Positions 51,995-61,310 of a DNA stretch of 64,000 nt are shown here, piece by piece. A program made the position numbers and the translations under genes. The notes beneath the pieces were generated by a model. The model saw only the letters and a program-made list of their open reading frames with translations, had not been told where the DNA came from and made no database searches. The stretch is from Bog-756 sp963696495 (GTDB lineage Bacteria; Actinomycetota; Acidimicrobiia; Acidimicrobiales; RAAP-2), in contig CAVOKJ010000006.1 of the NCBI GenBank assembly GCA_963696495.1, positions 62,001 to 126,000 of the forward strand, in the 5' to 3' direction. How positions within the stretch are numbered: position 1 is the first letter of the stretch; every line of letters starts with the position of its first letter.

Positions 51995-53305
51995 GTGAGG
52001 AACCGTTGGGGGAAGCGGGCTGTGTCGGGGGTGCTGGCCATCATGAGCATGGCCGTCGCCGGAACGGTGGGGGCGGGAACGGTTGGGGTGGGAACCGCCG
52101 GGGCTGCCACCTCGGCGCCGGGCGTCTCCTCCACACAGATCAACGTCGGCGCCATCTCGTCGAAGTCGGGACCTCTGGCCGGGATCTTCGGTGGGCTGGC
52201 TCCGGGCATGATCGCCTACTTCGACACCCTGAACGCCAAGGGTGGGGTCAACGGACGCAAGATCGTGCTGACCAACAACCTGGATGACGGCGGGTCGCCC
52301 AGCCAGTTCACCCAGGACGTCCACACGCTCATCGACCAGGACCACGTCTTCGCGGTGGCGGCGTCGTCGGCCTGGTTCACTCCGGGCTACTTCGTGTCGA
52401 CCAAGACGCCCACCTACGGGTACAACGTCTCGGCCAACTGGCAGGACGCGCCGAATCTGTTCGCCGTCGGAGGATCGACGCAGGTCTACTCGGCCGGCTT
52501 TCCTTCGATGGCCTATTTCATCAAGAAGGTCGGGGCCCAGAAGGTGGCCTTCATCAGCTACGGGCCATCCATCGCCGCTTCGTACGACGCCTGCAACTCC
52601 TACGCCAAGGGGATGAAGGCGGCCGGGTTCGACGTGAACTTCGTCGACGTCGGGGCGCAGCTCGGTGGGAGCTATGCATCCGACGCCCAGCGAATGCAGC
52701 AGGCGGGATCCCAGCTGGTGGTCTCGTGCATGCAGTCCTCGGACAACATCACCATGGCCCGGGCCATCAAACAGTACGGCCTCAAGATCAAGCAGCTGTG
52801 GCTCAACGGCTACGACCAGACGCTCCTCGATCAGTACTCCGACCTCATGCAGGGCATCTATCTCAACAACACGGGTACCCTGCCCTTCGAGGCGGCGAAC
52901 ACCGGTCGCTACGGCAACACCTACAGTGGGATGCAGGCCTATCTGACCGCCATGAAGAAGTATGAGCCGTCCTTCACGTACAACGGGATAGCCCTCCAGG
53001 GGTGGCAGTCGGCGGCGCTCATCGCTGCAGGCGTCAAGGCGGCGGGCAGTGACGTCACCCAGGCCAACGTCGTCAATGCCACCAATCAGCTCACCGATTT
53101 CACCGGCGGAGGCATCTCGGCCCCGGTGAACTGGACCGTGCTCCACACCGGCGTCACCTACCCGAGTTGCAGCGCGTACATCCAGGTCCAGCAGCAGAAG
53201 TTCGTGCCTGTGTTCGGCAAGGGCAAGCAGATATTCGTCTGCGTGGGAAAGAGCGTGAAGGACCCGGTCCCGGTGACGCCCCCCAAGGGGACCCCGGGCG
53301 CGTGA
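51995..53305 (+). CDS. Branched-chain-amino-acid-type ABC substrate-binding protein (Peripla_BP_6)
   Basis: 436 residues from GTG 51995, with GGAGG six bases upstream. The signal peptide is Val/Gly-rich (VSGVLAIMSMAVAGTVGAGTVG). INVGAISSKSGPLAGIFGG is the first strand, followed by YFDTLNAKGGVNGRKI and QLVVSCMQSSDNITM. The family binds amino acids, amides or aromatic acids outside the cell. No permease or ATPase gene is near, so this is an orphan that may serve a transporter elsewhere. Confidence 0.85.
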   Translation: MRNRWGKRAVSGVLAIMSMAVAGTVGAGTVGVGTAGAATSAPGVSSTQINVGAISSKSGPLAGIFGGLAPGMIAYFDTLNAKGGVNGRKIVLTNNLDDGGSPSQFTQDVHTLIDQDHVFAVAASSAWFTPGYFVSTKTPTYGYNVSANWQDAPNLFAVGGSTQVYSAGFPSMAYFIKKVGAQKVAFISYGPSIAASYDACNSYAKGMKAAGFDVNFVDVGAQLGGSYASDAQRMQQAGSQLVVSCMQSSDNITMARAIKQYGLKIKQLWLNGYDQTLLDQYSDLMQGIYLNNTGTLPFEAANTGRYGNTYSGMQAYLTAMKKYEPSFTYNGIALQGWQSAALIAAGVKAAGSDVTQANVVNATNQLTDFTGGGISAPVNWTVLHTGVTYPSCSAYIQVQQQKFVPVFGKGKQIFVCVGKSVKDPVPVTPPKGTPGA

Positions 53306-53330
53306 CCTGACACTGCTCGCTGGGCGCGAC

Positions 53331-53363
53331 GGCACCACAGGCGTGCTCGTCGCCTGTGGTGCC
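53331..53363. terminator. Bidirectional hairpin GGCACCACAGGC-N9-GCCTGTGGTGCC
   Basis: A perfect 12-base stem with a nine-base loop lies between the convergent binding-protein and MFS genes. It is the strongest hairpin in the window. No T-tract is seen on either strand, as is usual in actinobacteria. Confidence 0.75.
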
Positions 53364-53448
53364 GGGGCTCCGGTGCGTGGACCGTGCCGTGGAGTGCGGG
53401 GCTCGGGTCCCGACGGCCCGGTGGCGGGTGGGCGGGCGGAGGAGGGCC

Positions 53449-54942
53449 TCAGGCCGGGACCAGTGCCAGGGCATCCATCTCGGCCATGTCCTCCCGCTTG
53501 ACCTTGACCAGGAAGCCGGCGGACAGAGCGGCGACGACCAGGAACACTGCCCCGATGGCGAAGCCGACGGTGTAGCCGTGGATCTGCGCCGCCTCGCGCA
53601 CCGCCGGGGTGGCGACCCGGGTGGCCAGGTAGGCGGCCGTGGTGGAGGCGAACACCGTGTTGAGCAGAGCGGTGCCGAGTGAGCCGCCTATCTGCTGGCT
53701 GGCATTGAGCGTGGCGCTGGCCACACCGGCGTCGTGTGTCGGAACCCCGAAGAGGGCGGTGCTGCTCATGGGGACGAAGGCCAGGCCCATGCCGACGCTG
53801 ATGAGAATCTCCGCAGGCAGTACGTGGGCGGCGAAGCTGGTGTGCGCCCCGATCTGGGTCAGCCAGACCATACCCAGCGCTGCGGCGGAGAAGCCGATCA
53901 CCATGACCGGCTTGGGCCCGGTGCGGGGAATGATCTTCGACGATGCTCCGGCGGCCAGGATGATGCCGGCCGAGAAGGGCAGAAAGGCGAATCCGGTCTT
54001 CAGGGCCGAGTACCCGAGGTTCCCCTGGAAGTAGTAGGTGAGGAACAGGAACATCCCCATCAGTCCCGAGCCCACCATCAGCGAGCTCAGGAACGAGCCG
54101 CCCCGGGTGCGGTCGAGGACGACCCGCATCGGCAACAGGGGGTTCTTGGCGCGCAGCTCGATGAGAACGAATGCGGTGAGCAGGACGACGGCCACCCCCA
54201 GGTAGGACAGGGTGCTGGTGGCTGTCCAGCCGTTCTGGGCGGCCTGGGTGAAGCCGTAGACCAGGGACACCAGCCCGGCGGTGACGGTGACGGCCCCGGG
54301 GATGTCATAGCTGGTATTGCCGTGGGCCTTGCTCTCCCGGACTATCGGTACGGCCACGATGGCCGTCACGATGGCGATCGGGACATTGACCAGGAGGCAC
54401 CAGCGCCACGAGGCGTACTCGGTGAGGATGCCTCCCATGATCAAGCCGATCGCCGCCCCACCGCCGGAGATCGCTCCATAGACGCCGAAGGCGGTGGCCC
54501 GCTCCTTCACCTCGGTGAACGTCACGGTGATGAGGGACAGAGCGGCCGGCGCCAGCATGGCGGCGAAGGCACCCTGGAGGGCCCGGGCACCGAACAGCAT
54601 CGGCGCACTGACGGCGGCACCACCGAGCGCCGAGGCGCTGGCGAACCCGAGCAGGCCGATGACGAACATTCGCTTGCGGCCGACGTAGTCGGCGATCCGG
54701 CCGCCGAGTAACAGCAGACCACCGAACGCCAGTGTGTAGGCAGTCACCATCCACTGGCGGTTGTCGGTGGAGATGTGGAGCGATCGCTGGGCGGACGGAA
54801 GGGCAATGGTGACGATCGAGGCGTCGAGCACCACCATGAGCTGGGCGACGGCGATGACGGCCAGGGCTGCCCAGCGCTTGGGGTCCTGTTCGCGTGGATT
54901 GAGTGGTGTCGGGGGACCGGTCGTGTCGGCGAGGGTGGTCAT
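53449..54942 (-). CDS. MFS transporter, DHA2 (EmrB/QacA) drug-efflux type
   Basis: 497 residues from ATG 54942, with AAGGAG upstream. About 14 hydrophobic helices are present. LDASIVTIALPSAQRSL is motif D1 and GGRIADYVGRKRMFVIG is motif A. A proton-driven exporter of drugs or lipophilic metabolites. The TetR gene lies just upstream on the same strand, and the palindrome at 55731-55745 is likely its control site. Confidence 0.9.
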   Translation of the reverse strand: MTTLADTTGPPTPLNPREQDPKRWAALAVIAVAQLMVVLDASIVTIALPSAQRSLHISTDNRQWMVTAYTLAFGGLLLLGGRIADYVGRKRMFVIGLLGFASASALGGAAVSAPMLFGARALQGAFAAMLAPAALSLITVTFTEVKERATAFGVYGAISGGGAAIGLIMGGILTEYASWRWCLLVNVPIAIVTAIVAVPIVRESKAHGNTSYDIPGAVTVTAGLVSLVYGFTQAAQNGWTATSTLSYLGVAVVLLTAFVLIELRAKNPLLPMRVVLDRTRGGSFLSSLMVGSGLMGMFLFLTYYFQGNLGYSALKTGFAFLPFSAGIILAAGASSKIIPRTGPKPVMVIGFSAAALGMVWLTQIGAHTSFAAHVLPAEILISVGMGLAFVPMSSTALFGVPTHDAGVASATLNASQQIGGSLGTALLNTVFASTTAAYLATRVATPAVREAAQIHGYTVGFAIGAVFLVVAALSAGFLVKVKREDMAEMDALALVPA

Positions 54943-54971
54943 GGTGGCTCCTTGGGTGGAGGGTCGGTGAG

Positions 54972-55004
54972 CAGACGGGAACAGAGGACAGACGGGAACA
55001 GAGG
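54972..55004. repeat. 16-bp direct repeat CAGACGGGAACAGAGG
   Basis: Two copies start at 54972 and 54989, just upstream of the MFS start. They could be a duplicated protein-binding site. Confidence 0.6.
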
Positions 55005-55101
55005 CACAGCGAAACAAGCTGGTACGACGGGACTGCAGGGGTACGGCGCGCGACGACCGGGGCGGCCGGGGCCTAGTCGTCGGTGAAGCGGGTACTACGG
55101 G

Positions 55102-55710
55102 TCAACAGCGGAGGAGTGGGAGGATGACGTCGTCCACCAGATGGAGGACGAAGGCCTCGTCCACGTCACCGCCCATCGCCACGCGGTTGAAGAAGAGCGC
55201 CGAGCTGACCTCGTTGGCCACCGTCGAGGCACCCACGGAGACCGCTTCGCCCCGCTCGACGGCACGGCCCACGATCTCGTCGTAGAGGCCCTGCTTCGCC
55301 TCGAAGATCTGGCGGCGCATCAGGGCGGCCAGTTCCTCGTCGTGGTGCATGGCCGAGACCATCCCGATGAGGAGGGCCGAGTCCTCCTCGCTGAAGGTCT
55401 CACGGCTGTGGTTGAGCGAGGCCAGCAGGTCACCGCGCAAGGATCCGGTGTCCGCCGGCGCCGAGAAGTCGTCGCACTTGCGGCACCGGACGGCCTCGAC
55501 CACGACCTCGGCCTTGCCCGACCAGTGGCGGTAGATGGTGGCCTTACCGGCATGGGCGCGGTCGGCCAGCGCATCCATGCTCAGGCGGTCGTAGCCGACC
55601 TCCATCAACAGGGCGAGGGCGGCATCGAGGATGGCCTGACGCCGGGCTGCGGCCCGCGCCCCCGAGGGTCGACCCTCACGCTCGATAGTCTCCGACTCGG
55701 TGACGACCAC
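55102..55710 (-). CDS. TetR/AcrR-family regulator of the MFS pump
   Basis: 202 residues. HTH: ALALLMEVGYDRLSMDALADRAHAGKATIYRHWSGKAEVV. The ligand domain follows, with SAMHHDEELAALMRRQIFEAK. It is upstream of the MFS gene on the same strand, about 160 bases away. It probably represses itself and the pump by binding ACGGAAC-C-GTTCCGT. Confidence 0.88.
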   Translation of the reverse strand: MVVTESETIEREGRPSGARAAARRQAILDAALALLMEVGYDRLSMDALADRAHAGKATIYRHWSGKAEVVVEAVRCRKCDDFSAPADTGSLRGDLLASLNHSRETFSEEDSALLIGMVSAMHHDEELAALMRRQIFEAKQGLYDEIVGRAVERGEAVSVGASTVANEVSSALFFNRVAMGGDVDEAFVLHLVDDVILPLLRC

Positions 55711-55730
55711 GCCATCCCTCTCGATCTAGA

Positions 55731-55745
55731 ACGGAACCGTTCCGT
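55731..55745. promoter_or_regulatory. Palindrome ACGGAAC-C-GTTCCGT (TetR operator candidate)
   Basis: Perfect 7+1+7 repeat 20 bases upstream of the TetR start. GTTCCGT half-sites recur at 55784-55796 and TCTAGA at 55725 and 55755. It probably controls the TetR gene and could affect the divergent acyltransferase gene. Confidence 0.6.
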
Positions 55746-56101
55746 CCTCTTCACTCTAGAGCGCCCGGAAACAAAACGCAACCGTTCCGTTCCGTTCTCT
55801 GCAAATGACCAGCCCAGCATCCCCGTCGGCGGAGGAACACGGGACCGTCACGAGCGCAACAGGGCGATGCCGAGCTCCGGCCCGGGCCGGCCGAGCGCCG
55901 CCTCACCGGGAGCCACGTCAGCCCGGGTGTCCGGAAGTCCCCCGTCCCCGGACTCGATCCGGTCGTCATCGCCACTCCGCTGTTCCGCCTCAGCGGCCCG
56001 TAGACTCGGGAAGTGGTGCAGGGGGCTGTGCAGTGCCAGGTGCGTGGGTCTACCGGAGTCGGACCTGCCCGAGGCGCGTCGATGATCGACGATGGCCGAC
56101 G

Positions 56102-58192
56102 GTGAGCCCGACCCGGCCCCCGTCGTCGTCCCGTCCGTCGGCCACCGGCAAGGAGCGGGCCATCGGCCTCGACGGCCTCCGGGCCGTTGCCGTCCTACTC
56201 GTCATGGGTTTCCATTTTGGCATCGGATGGCTGCAGGGGGGCTTCTTCGGGGTGGACGTCTTCTATGTCCTGTCCGGTTACCTCATCACCGGCCTGCTCG
56301 TCGGGGAGTACCGTCGACGCGGTCGGATCCAGCTCACGACGTTCTGGCTGCGGCGGGCCCGCCGCCTGCTGCCGGCCCTGCTCCTCGTGCTGATCGCCGT
56401 GACCCTGTTGGTCCGGTTCGCCGATCCGGCCGGTCTCTACCCCGACTTCCGGATGAGCGCCCTGTCGGCACTGTTCTACTTCTCCAACTGGTGGCAGATC
56501 GCGGTGAGCGGCAACTACTTCGTAGCCACCGGTCCGGTCTCCCCGCTGACCCACACCTGGTCCCTGGCCGTCGAGGAACAGTTCTACTTGGTCTGGCCCT
56601 TCGTGGTCCTGGCCGTGATGGGGCTGGCCCGGACGTTCGCCCGGGGGATCCGGGCGCTGCTGGTGCTGTCGCTGGTCGGCGCGCTGGCCTCCGCGTTGGA
56701 GATGGCCCTGCTCTACAACCCGTCGACCGGCAACGACACCCGGATCTACTTCGGTACCGATACCCATGCCCAGTCCATCCTGGTCGGCTCGGCACTGGCC
56801 TGCCTCTTGACCATCGTCCAGATGAACCGGGGGCACGACGGCATGGACCCGGCCGTCCGCTCCAGAGCCGGCCGCTGGACGTTGATCGTGCTGGGGATGG
56901 TCGGCCTGCTCGTCCTCATCGTCCTCTCCTCTCTGCTCGAGGGGACCTCGTGGTTGGCCTACCGCGGTGGATTCGCCCTGTGCGCGGCATCGGCCGCCGC
57001 CGTCATCGCCGCCGTCGTCTGCGTCCCCGACGGCCTGATGGCCAAGGCGCTGTCCAACCGGCCGCTGGTGTGGCTGGGCACGATCTCCTATGGGGTCTAC
57101 CTCTGGCACTACCCGGTGTTCGTCTTCGTCGACAACGAACGGACGGGGCTGGCCGGACCCTCGCTGTTGTTGCTGAGGACGGTCGTCACCCTGGGGTTGG
57201 CCTCCGCCAGCTTCTACCTGGTCGAGCGGCCGGTGATCGAGGGGACCTTCTGGAGGTCGATCAGGGCCGTGGTCCCGGCGGCCGCGCTCGTCGGCGCCGC
57301 CTCGGCAGTCATCCTGGTCGGGACGGTCGTGCCGGCCACCGCTGCGGTGCGGGTGCACCGGTACCGGGCGGCCCCGGCGACCACGACCCCACCGGCAGTC
57401 GTGGTCCTCGGGGACAGCACGGCCGTGGCCCTCGGCTACGCGCTCGGCGCCACTGCGCCGCCCGGAGCGAAGGTGGTGAACGCGGGCTTGTTCGGGTGCG
57501 GTCTGGCGATCGGTGCCGCTGTCTCCAACGATCCACCCGCCCCGGGACTATCGATGGCCCCGGCGTGCAACGCGGCCACCCCCGTCACCGGGCAGTGGCC
57601 GGCGCTGGACGCACGGGCGGTCGCCGACACCTCGTCTGGCGACGTCGTCCTCTTCGTTGGCGGGTACTGGGAGACCCAGGACCTGTCCATCGGGGGCCAC
57701 TGGACCAGCATCGAGGAGGCTTCGTTCCGGCGCTACGAGCTGTCCCAGATGCGGACGGCAGTGCGGATCGGCACCGCCCACGGGGCCCACTTCGACTTTG
57801 CCACCATGGCGGCGATGGAAGGGGGCACCACGTCGACGGGTGCCCCGGTCCACCCCGATTCCTCCCGTCGGCGGCTCCTCTACAACGGACTGATCAGGCA
57901 GGTGGCCGCCGAATTCCCCGGCCAGGTCAGCGTGATCGACCTCGGCGGCATCCTCGCTCCCCACGGGAAGTACACCGCTGAGGTGGACGGGGTGCAGGTG
58001 AGGGCGGCGGACGGCATCCACACACCGGTGCACGACCCCGGCAACATCTTCGCCGACAACGCCAGCGCTGCCGTGGCTCACACCTTCGACGACTGGCTGT
58101 CTCCGAGACTGTGGCCCCTGCTCGTCGCCTCCGTGACCGGTTCGGACGGATCCGCTGGTCCACCAACCCAGCACGGGGGATCGATCCGGTAG
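56102..58192 (+). CDS. Acyltransferase 3 (OafA/YrhL type) with SGNH domain
   Basis: 696 residues from GTG 56102. GLDGLRAVAVLLVMGFHFG and FGVDVFYVLSGYLIT are the AT3 signatures, with HTWSLAVEEQFYLVWP. About ten helices are followed by a SGNH-like C-terminal domain, with GDSTAVALG and late GIHTPVH. It is an integral membrane protein that O-acetylates envelope polysaccharide or peptidoglycan outside the cell. The upstream open frame to 55805 looks non-coding. Confidence 0.9.
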   Translation: MSPTRPPSSSRPSATGKERAIGLDGLRAVAVLLVMGFHFGIGWLQGGFFGVDVFYVLSGYLITGLLVGEYRRRGRIQLTTFWLRRARRLLPALLLVLIAVTLLVRFADPAGLYPDFRMSALSALFYFSNWWQIAVSGNYFVATGPVSPLTHTWSLAVEEQFYLVWPFVVLAVMGLARTFARGIRALLVLSLVGALASALEMALLYNPSTGNDTRIYFGTDTHAQSILVGSALACLLTIVQMNRGHDGMDPAVRSRAGRWTLIVLGMVGLLVLIVLSSLLEGTSWLAYRGGFALCAASAAAVIAAVVCVPDGLMAKALSNRPLVWLGTISYGVYLWHYPVFVFVDNERTGLAGPSLLLLRTVVTLGLASASFYLVERPVIEGTFWRSIRAVVPAAALVGAASAVILVGTVVPATAAVRVHRYRAAPATTTPPAVVVLGDSTAVALGYALGATAPPGAKVVNAGLFGCGLAIGAAVSNDPPAPGLSMAPACNAATPVTGQWPALDARAVADTSSGDVVLFVGGYWETQDLSIGGHWTSIEEASFRRYELSQMRTAVRIGTAHGAHFDFATMAAMEGGTTSTGAPVHPDSSRRRLLYNGLIRQVAAEFPGQVSVIDLGGILAPHGKYTAEVDGVQVRAADGIHTPVHDPGNIFADNASAAVAHTFDDWLSPRLWPLLVASVTGSDGSAGPPTQHGGSIR

Positions 58193-58234
58193 ACGGGGCC
58201 CACGGTGAGCGGCCGTCGCCCCCGCCCGGGTCGC

Positions 58235-60829
58235 TCAGGCCAGGATCTCGACGTAGCCGTCGGTTCCGTTGACGCGGATGTGCTGCCGATCGCGGATCAG
58301 CCGGGTGGCGTGCTCCACGCCCACAACGGCCGGCAAGCCGTACTCCCGTGCGATCACGGCGCCGTGGGTCATGAGGCCCCCCACCTCTGTCACGAGGGCT
58401 GCGATGGCGACGAACACAGGCGTCCAGCTCGGGTCGGTGTAGGCGGTGACCAGGATGTCGCCCGCTTCGAGATCAGCCTGGGCCATGTCCGAGATGACGC
58501 GGGCCCGTCCCTCGATGGTCCCGGCGGAGACCGGTAAGCCGACGAGCGCACCATGCGGCAGCTCATCGCGTCGGTACGTCCCGGCGATGACCTCGCCCTC
58601 CGACGTGAACACCCGGGGCGGCTCGAGCGCTCGGTACGACCTGAAGGCTTCCTCCCGTTGGCGGATGAGCCGGTCATCCACCTGCCGTGTGCGCGCCACG
58701 TCGTGGAGTTCCTGGAACGTGAGGTAGAAGATGTCCTCCCTCTCACGGAGCACCTGAGCCTGCACGAGCCGTTCAGCCTCTTCCAGCAGGGCCTGCTTGT
58801 AGACGAAGTAGCGGCTGACCATGCCGTACTTCGGATACTCCCGGTACCCGATGAAGGCCCGGACCCGGTCGATCATCCTTTTGGCCTCTTCGGCTTTCTG
58901 CTCGCCGTCCGGCAAGGCCCGCAACCGCTTCAGCAGGTCCTGCTCCTTCGCCCACGCCTCCTGACGCCCCTGCTCGAAGCGGCGTTCGGCGGCCCCCGGG
59001 GCGAAGCCCTTCACGTTGCCGAGGATCAGCGGCACGAGTGTGGTGGGACGTTCGCGCCAACGTGGCCTCGTGATGTCGATCTCACCGGCGCCGCGCATGC
59101 CGTACTTGTCGAGGTAGGACCGGATGGCGTCCCGAGCCTCCCGCCCACCGTCGAGAGCGGGCAACTCGTCCAGGAAGCTCTCGTCGGCGACGTCCCGCAG
59201 GAAGGCCACGACGTCCGGATGGGGGCGGATCACATCGGCGACGTCCAGGAGCGCCAGCCCCATCTCCGACGTGATGTTGTGGGGGACGGACTGCGTGAGG
59301 GTGTCGGCCGCATTCTTCTCGCCCAGCCACGCCTGCAGGTGTTCGTTGAGCCACCACGTGGCCTCCATCGCCCCCATGAAGACCTGATGGCTTCGTGGAT
59401 CGAACAGGATCCGCTTCAGCTCCTGGATGTCCGCCAGGATGAAGTCGAACAGCGCCGGTCCGGACTTCCCACGGATGTCCCTCTTCAACTGGGCGAGGGA
59501 AGCCTCGCTGCCCTGTATCAGCCCGGTGACGATGGCCGGATCGCTCTCGATGGGGGCGGGAATGCCGCCCCCCGCAGCGGAACCCGGATGGTCGTCCCCG
59601 AGGGTGGGGATGAAGTCGTCGCGTTCGAGGATGGTCGCCAGCGCCCCCCCGATCAGGGGATCGGACTTCTCCATGACCTCCAAGAGACCGGCACGGCGCG
59701 CCGGCGACGCCAGGTCCGGGGCGACATCGACGAACAGCCTCCCACCGGCCATGTACATCGGCCGGGGTGTGGTCAGCTGCCAAAACGAGAGACCCAGCGG
59801 CTTCATGGGGTCGGTCATCATCTGCTGATGGCCGACGGAGACGTAGACACGGTTCTCGTGATCGCCGGTGGCGGGAATGGGGAACAGTGTGGTGATCGGC
59901 CGGCACTGGACGATCTGGAACTCATTGTCGGTCAGGCACCACTCGATGTCCTGGGGACGGCCGACGGCTGCTTCGATCCGTCGGCCCAGCTGCGCCAGCC
60001 GCACGACCTGTGCGTCCGTCATGGCCGGCAGGTCCTGCTCCCCCGGTCCGATCGTCTGTTCCGACGTCCCGCCGTCCGGCGACGCCCGGATGGCCAGCTG
60101 CTTGGTGGCGATCGCCTTGGCGACGATCTCGCCGTCACGCACCCGGTAGACGTCCGGGCGCACCCGGCCCGAGACCAGAGCCTCACCCAGGCCGAAGGTG
60201 GCCTCCACCGACACGACCCTCCGGTTGGACGTGACAGGGTCGGCCGTGAACAGGATACCGGACGCCTGCGGAGAGACCATCTGCTGCACGACCACCGCCA
60301 TGGAGACCCTCCGGTCGTCGAAGCCGTTCCGCCGGCGGTAGGCCACGGCCCGCTCGGTGAACAGGGAGGCCCAGCACCGACTGACGTGGTGGAGGATCGC
60401 CGCCGACCCCACGACGTTCAGGTACGTGTCCTGCTGGCCGGCGAAGGATGCCGTCGGCAGGTCCTCCGCTGTCGCGCTGGATCGGATGGCGTAGGCAGCT
60501 CGATCGCCGAGCCGGGCGACCGAGCGGGTGATCGTCGCCGCAAGATCGTCGGGGATGGCGACGCCTTCGATGATGTGGCGGATCTCCGTGCTGAGGGTGC
60601 TGATCGCCGCACGGTCATCCGGGTCGAGGCGGGACACTCGATCGAGCCGATCGTCGATCGACGGCACCTCGGCCATGATTCGCCGGAAGGCATCCGTCGT
60701 CACACAGAAGCCAGCCGGTACCCGGATGCCTTCGATCCGCGAGAGCTCCCCCAGGTGGGCTCCTTTGCCGCCGGCGACGGAGACCTGTGTCCGATCGATC
60801 TCTTGGAAGCCCAGTACGTAGCTGTCCAT
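58235..60829 (-). CDS. rph: Rifampin phosphotransferase
   Basis: 864 residues from ATG 60829, matching the 860-870 of characterised Rph enzymes. The N-terminal ATP-grasp domain starts SVAGGKGAHLGELSRIEGIRVPAGF and has AYAIRSSATAEDLPTASFAGQQDTYL. The central rifamycin-binding domain follows. The C-terminal phospho-histidine domain has GGLMTHGAVIAREYGLPAVVGVE with His 822 as the transfer residue. It phosphorylates the ansa-chain hydroxyl of rifamycins with ATP, giving resistance. The promoter carries a rifamycin-associated element. Confidence 0.93.
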   Translation of the reverse strand: MDSYVLGFQEIDRTQVSVAGGKGAHLGELSRIEGIRVPAGFCVTTDAFRRIMAEVPSIDDRLDRVSRLDPDDRAAISTLSTEIRHIIEGVAIPDDLAATITRSVARLGDRAAYAIRSSATAEDLPTASFAGQQDTYLNVVGSAAILHHVSRCWASLFTERAVAYRRRNGFDDRRVSMAVVVQQMVSPQASGILFTADPVTSNRRVVSVEATFGLGEALVSGRVRPDVYRVRDGEIVAKAIATKQLAIRASPDGGTSEQTIGPGEQDLPAMTDAQVVRLAQLGRRIEAAVGRPQDIEWCLTDNEFQIVQCRPITTLFPIPATGDHENRVYVSVGHQQMMTDPMKPLGLSFWQLTTPRPMYMAGGRLFVDVAPDLASPARRAGLLEVMEKSDPLIGGALATILERDDFIPTLGDDHPGSAAGGGIPAPIESDPAIVTGLIQGSEASLAQLKRDIRGKSGPALFDFILADIQELKRILFDPRSHQVFMGAMEATWWLNEHLQAWLGEKNAADTLTQSVPHNITSEMGLALLDVADVIRPHPDVVAFLRDVADESFLDELPALDGGREARDAIRSYLDKYGMRGAGEIDITRPRWRERPTTLVPLILGNVKGFAPGAAERRFEQGRQEAWAKEQDLLKRLRALPDGEQKAEEAKRMIDRVRAFIGYREYPKYGMVSRYFVYKQALLEEAERLVQAQVLREREDIFYLTFQELHDVARTRQVDDRLIRQREEAFRSYRALEPPRVFTSEGEVIAGTYRRDELPHGALVGLPVSAGTIEGRARVISDMAQADLEAGDILVTAYTDPSWTPVFVAIAALVTEVGGLMTHGAVIAREYGLPAVVGVEHATRLIRDRQHIRVNGTDGYVEILA

Positions 60830-60912
60830 CCGTCCACCTTCCCCCTGCGGACCCTCGGTCCCATTCCGACGGTCGGTCACGCGGACCGTCCGCAGCTCGG
60901 CTCGTGGCGTGC

Positions 60913-60948
60913 ATTGTCAGCACACTGGCGACCCTTGCCGCAAGACCC
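60913..60948 (-). promoter_or_regulatory. Rifamycin-associated element (RAE) and -10 box of rph
   Basis: On the minus strand GGGTCTTGCGGCAAGGGTC (60948-60930) is a 19-bp near-palindrome with the core CTTGC-G-GCAAG known from actinobacterial rph genes. GACAAT follows at 60918-60913 as a -10 box. Rifamycin induces genes carrying this element. Confidence 0.8.
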
Positions 60949-61012
60949 CCTCCCCCGTGTACGCTGGGGATGGCGGGGAAGACCGGCGGCAGGGCCGGGT
61001 GCAGCGGCAGCG

Positions 61013-61140
61013 ACCGGTCGGTACTCGATTCGAGAGCCGCCGATGAAGGTGGTCCTGTTGCCATCCGGATCGGCGATGCTCGCGGTCCGGACGCCCCTGT
61101 CGGCTACCTGCACCTCGTCGAGCATCAATCCCCTGGCCGC
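61013..61140 (-). pseudogene. Remnant of a VOC-family gene (3' part)
   Basis: The frame encodes VRTASIADPDGNRTTFIGGS, the C-terminal module of a VOC protein, but no N-terminal half precedes it. The space where it should lie belongs to the divergent DUF6131 gene. The downstream frame continues into low-complexity sequence. It is probably a decayed gene. Confidence 0.45.
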
Positions 61141-61250
61141 CAGCTCGCCGGCCGGCGACGTCCAGGTCGCCCACTGCGAAATTGAGAAGGGTCGATCCTG
61201 CCCGTCAGGTTCGTGAAAGACCTGTTTCCCCTTCGGTCGGTCATCCTCGT

Positions 61251-61275
61251 GATTACTTCCGGACCGGGGAGGGTA
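61251..61275 (+). promoter_or_regulatory. Possible stress-sigma promoter of the DUF6131 gene
   Basis: GATT (61251-61254) and GGGTA (61271-61275) are 16 bases apart; the -10 matches SigB/SigF-type boxes, but the -35 is weak. Confidence 0.35.
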
Positions 61276-61310
61276 AGGCGATGCGCACAACTGAGCAAAG
61301 GAGACATTCC

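Larger units (their letters stand above)
60830..61310. other. 481-bp region holding the rph promoter and a VOC gene fragment
   Basis: The rph side has the rifamycin-associated element at 60930-60948. The far side holds the SigF/SigB-like promoter for the DUF6131 gene. In between is a minus-strand fragment of a VOC gene at about 61013-61140. Confidence 0.6.

Noticed and set aside
61013..61024. Fourth copy of the catabolic operator
   Set aside because: It lies inside a decayed coding frame, lacks the TACA continuation and has no divergent start beside it, so chance is more likely.
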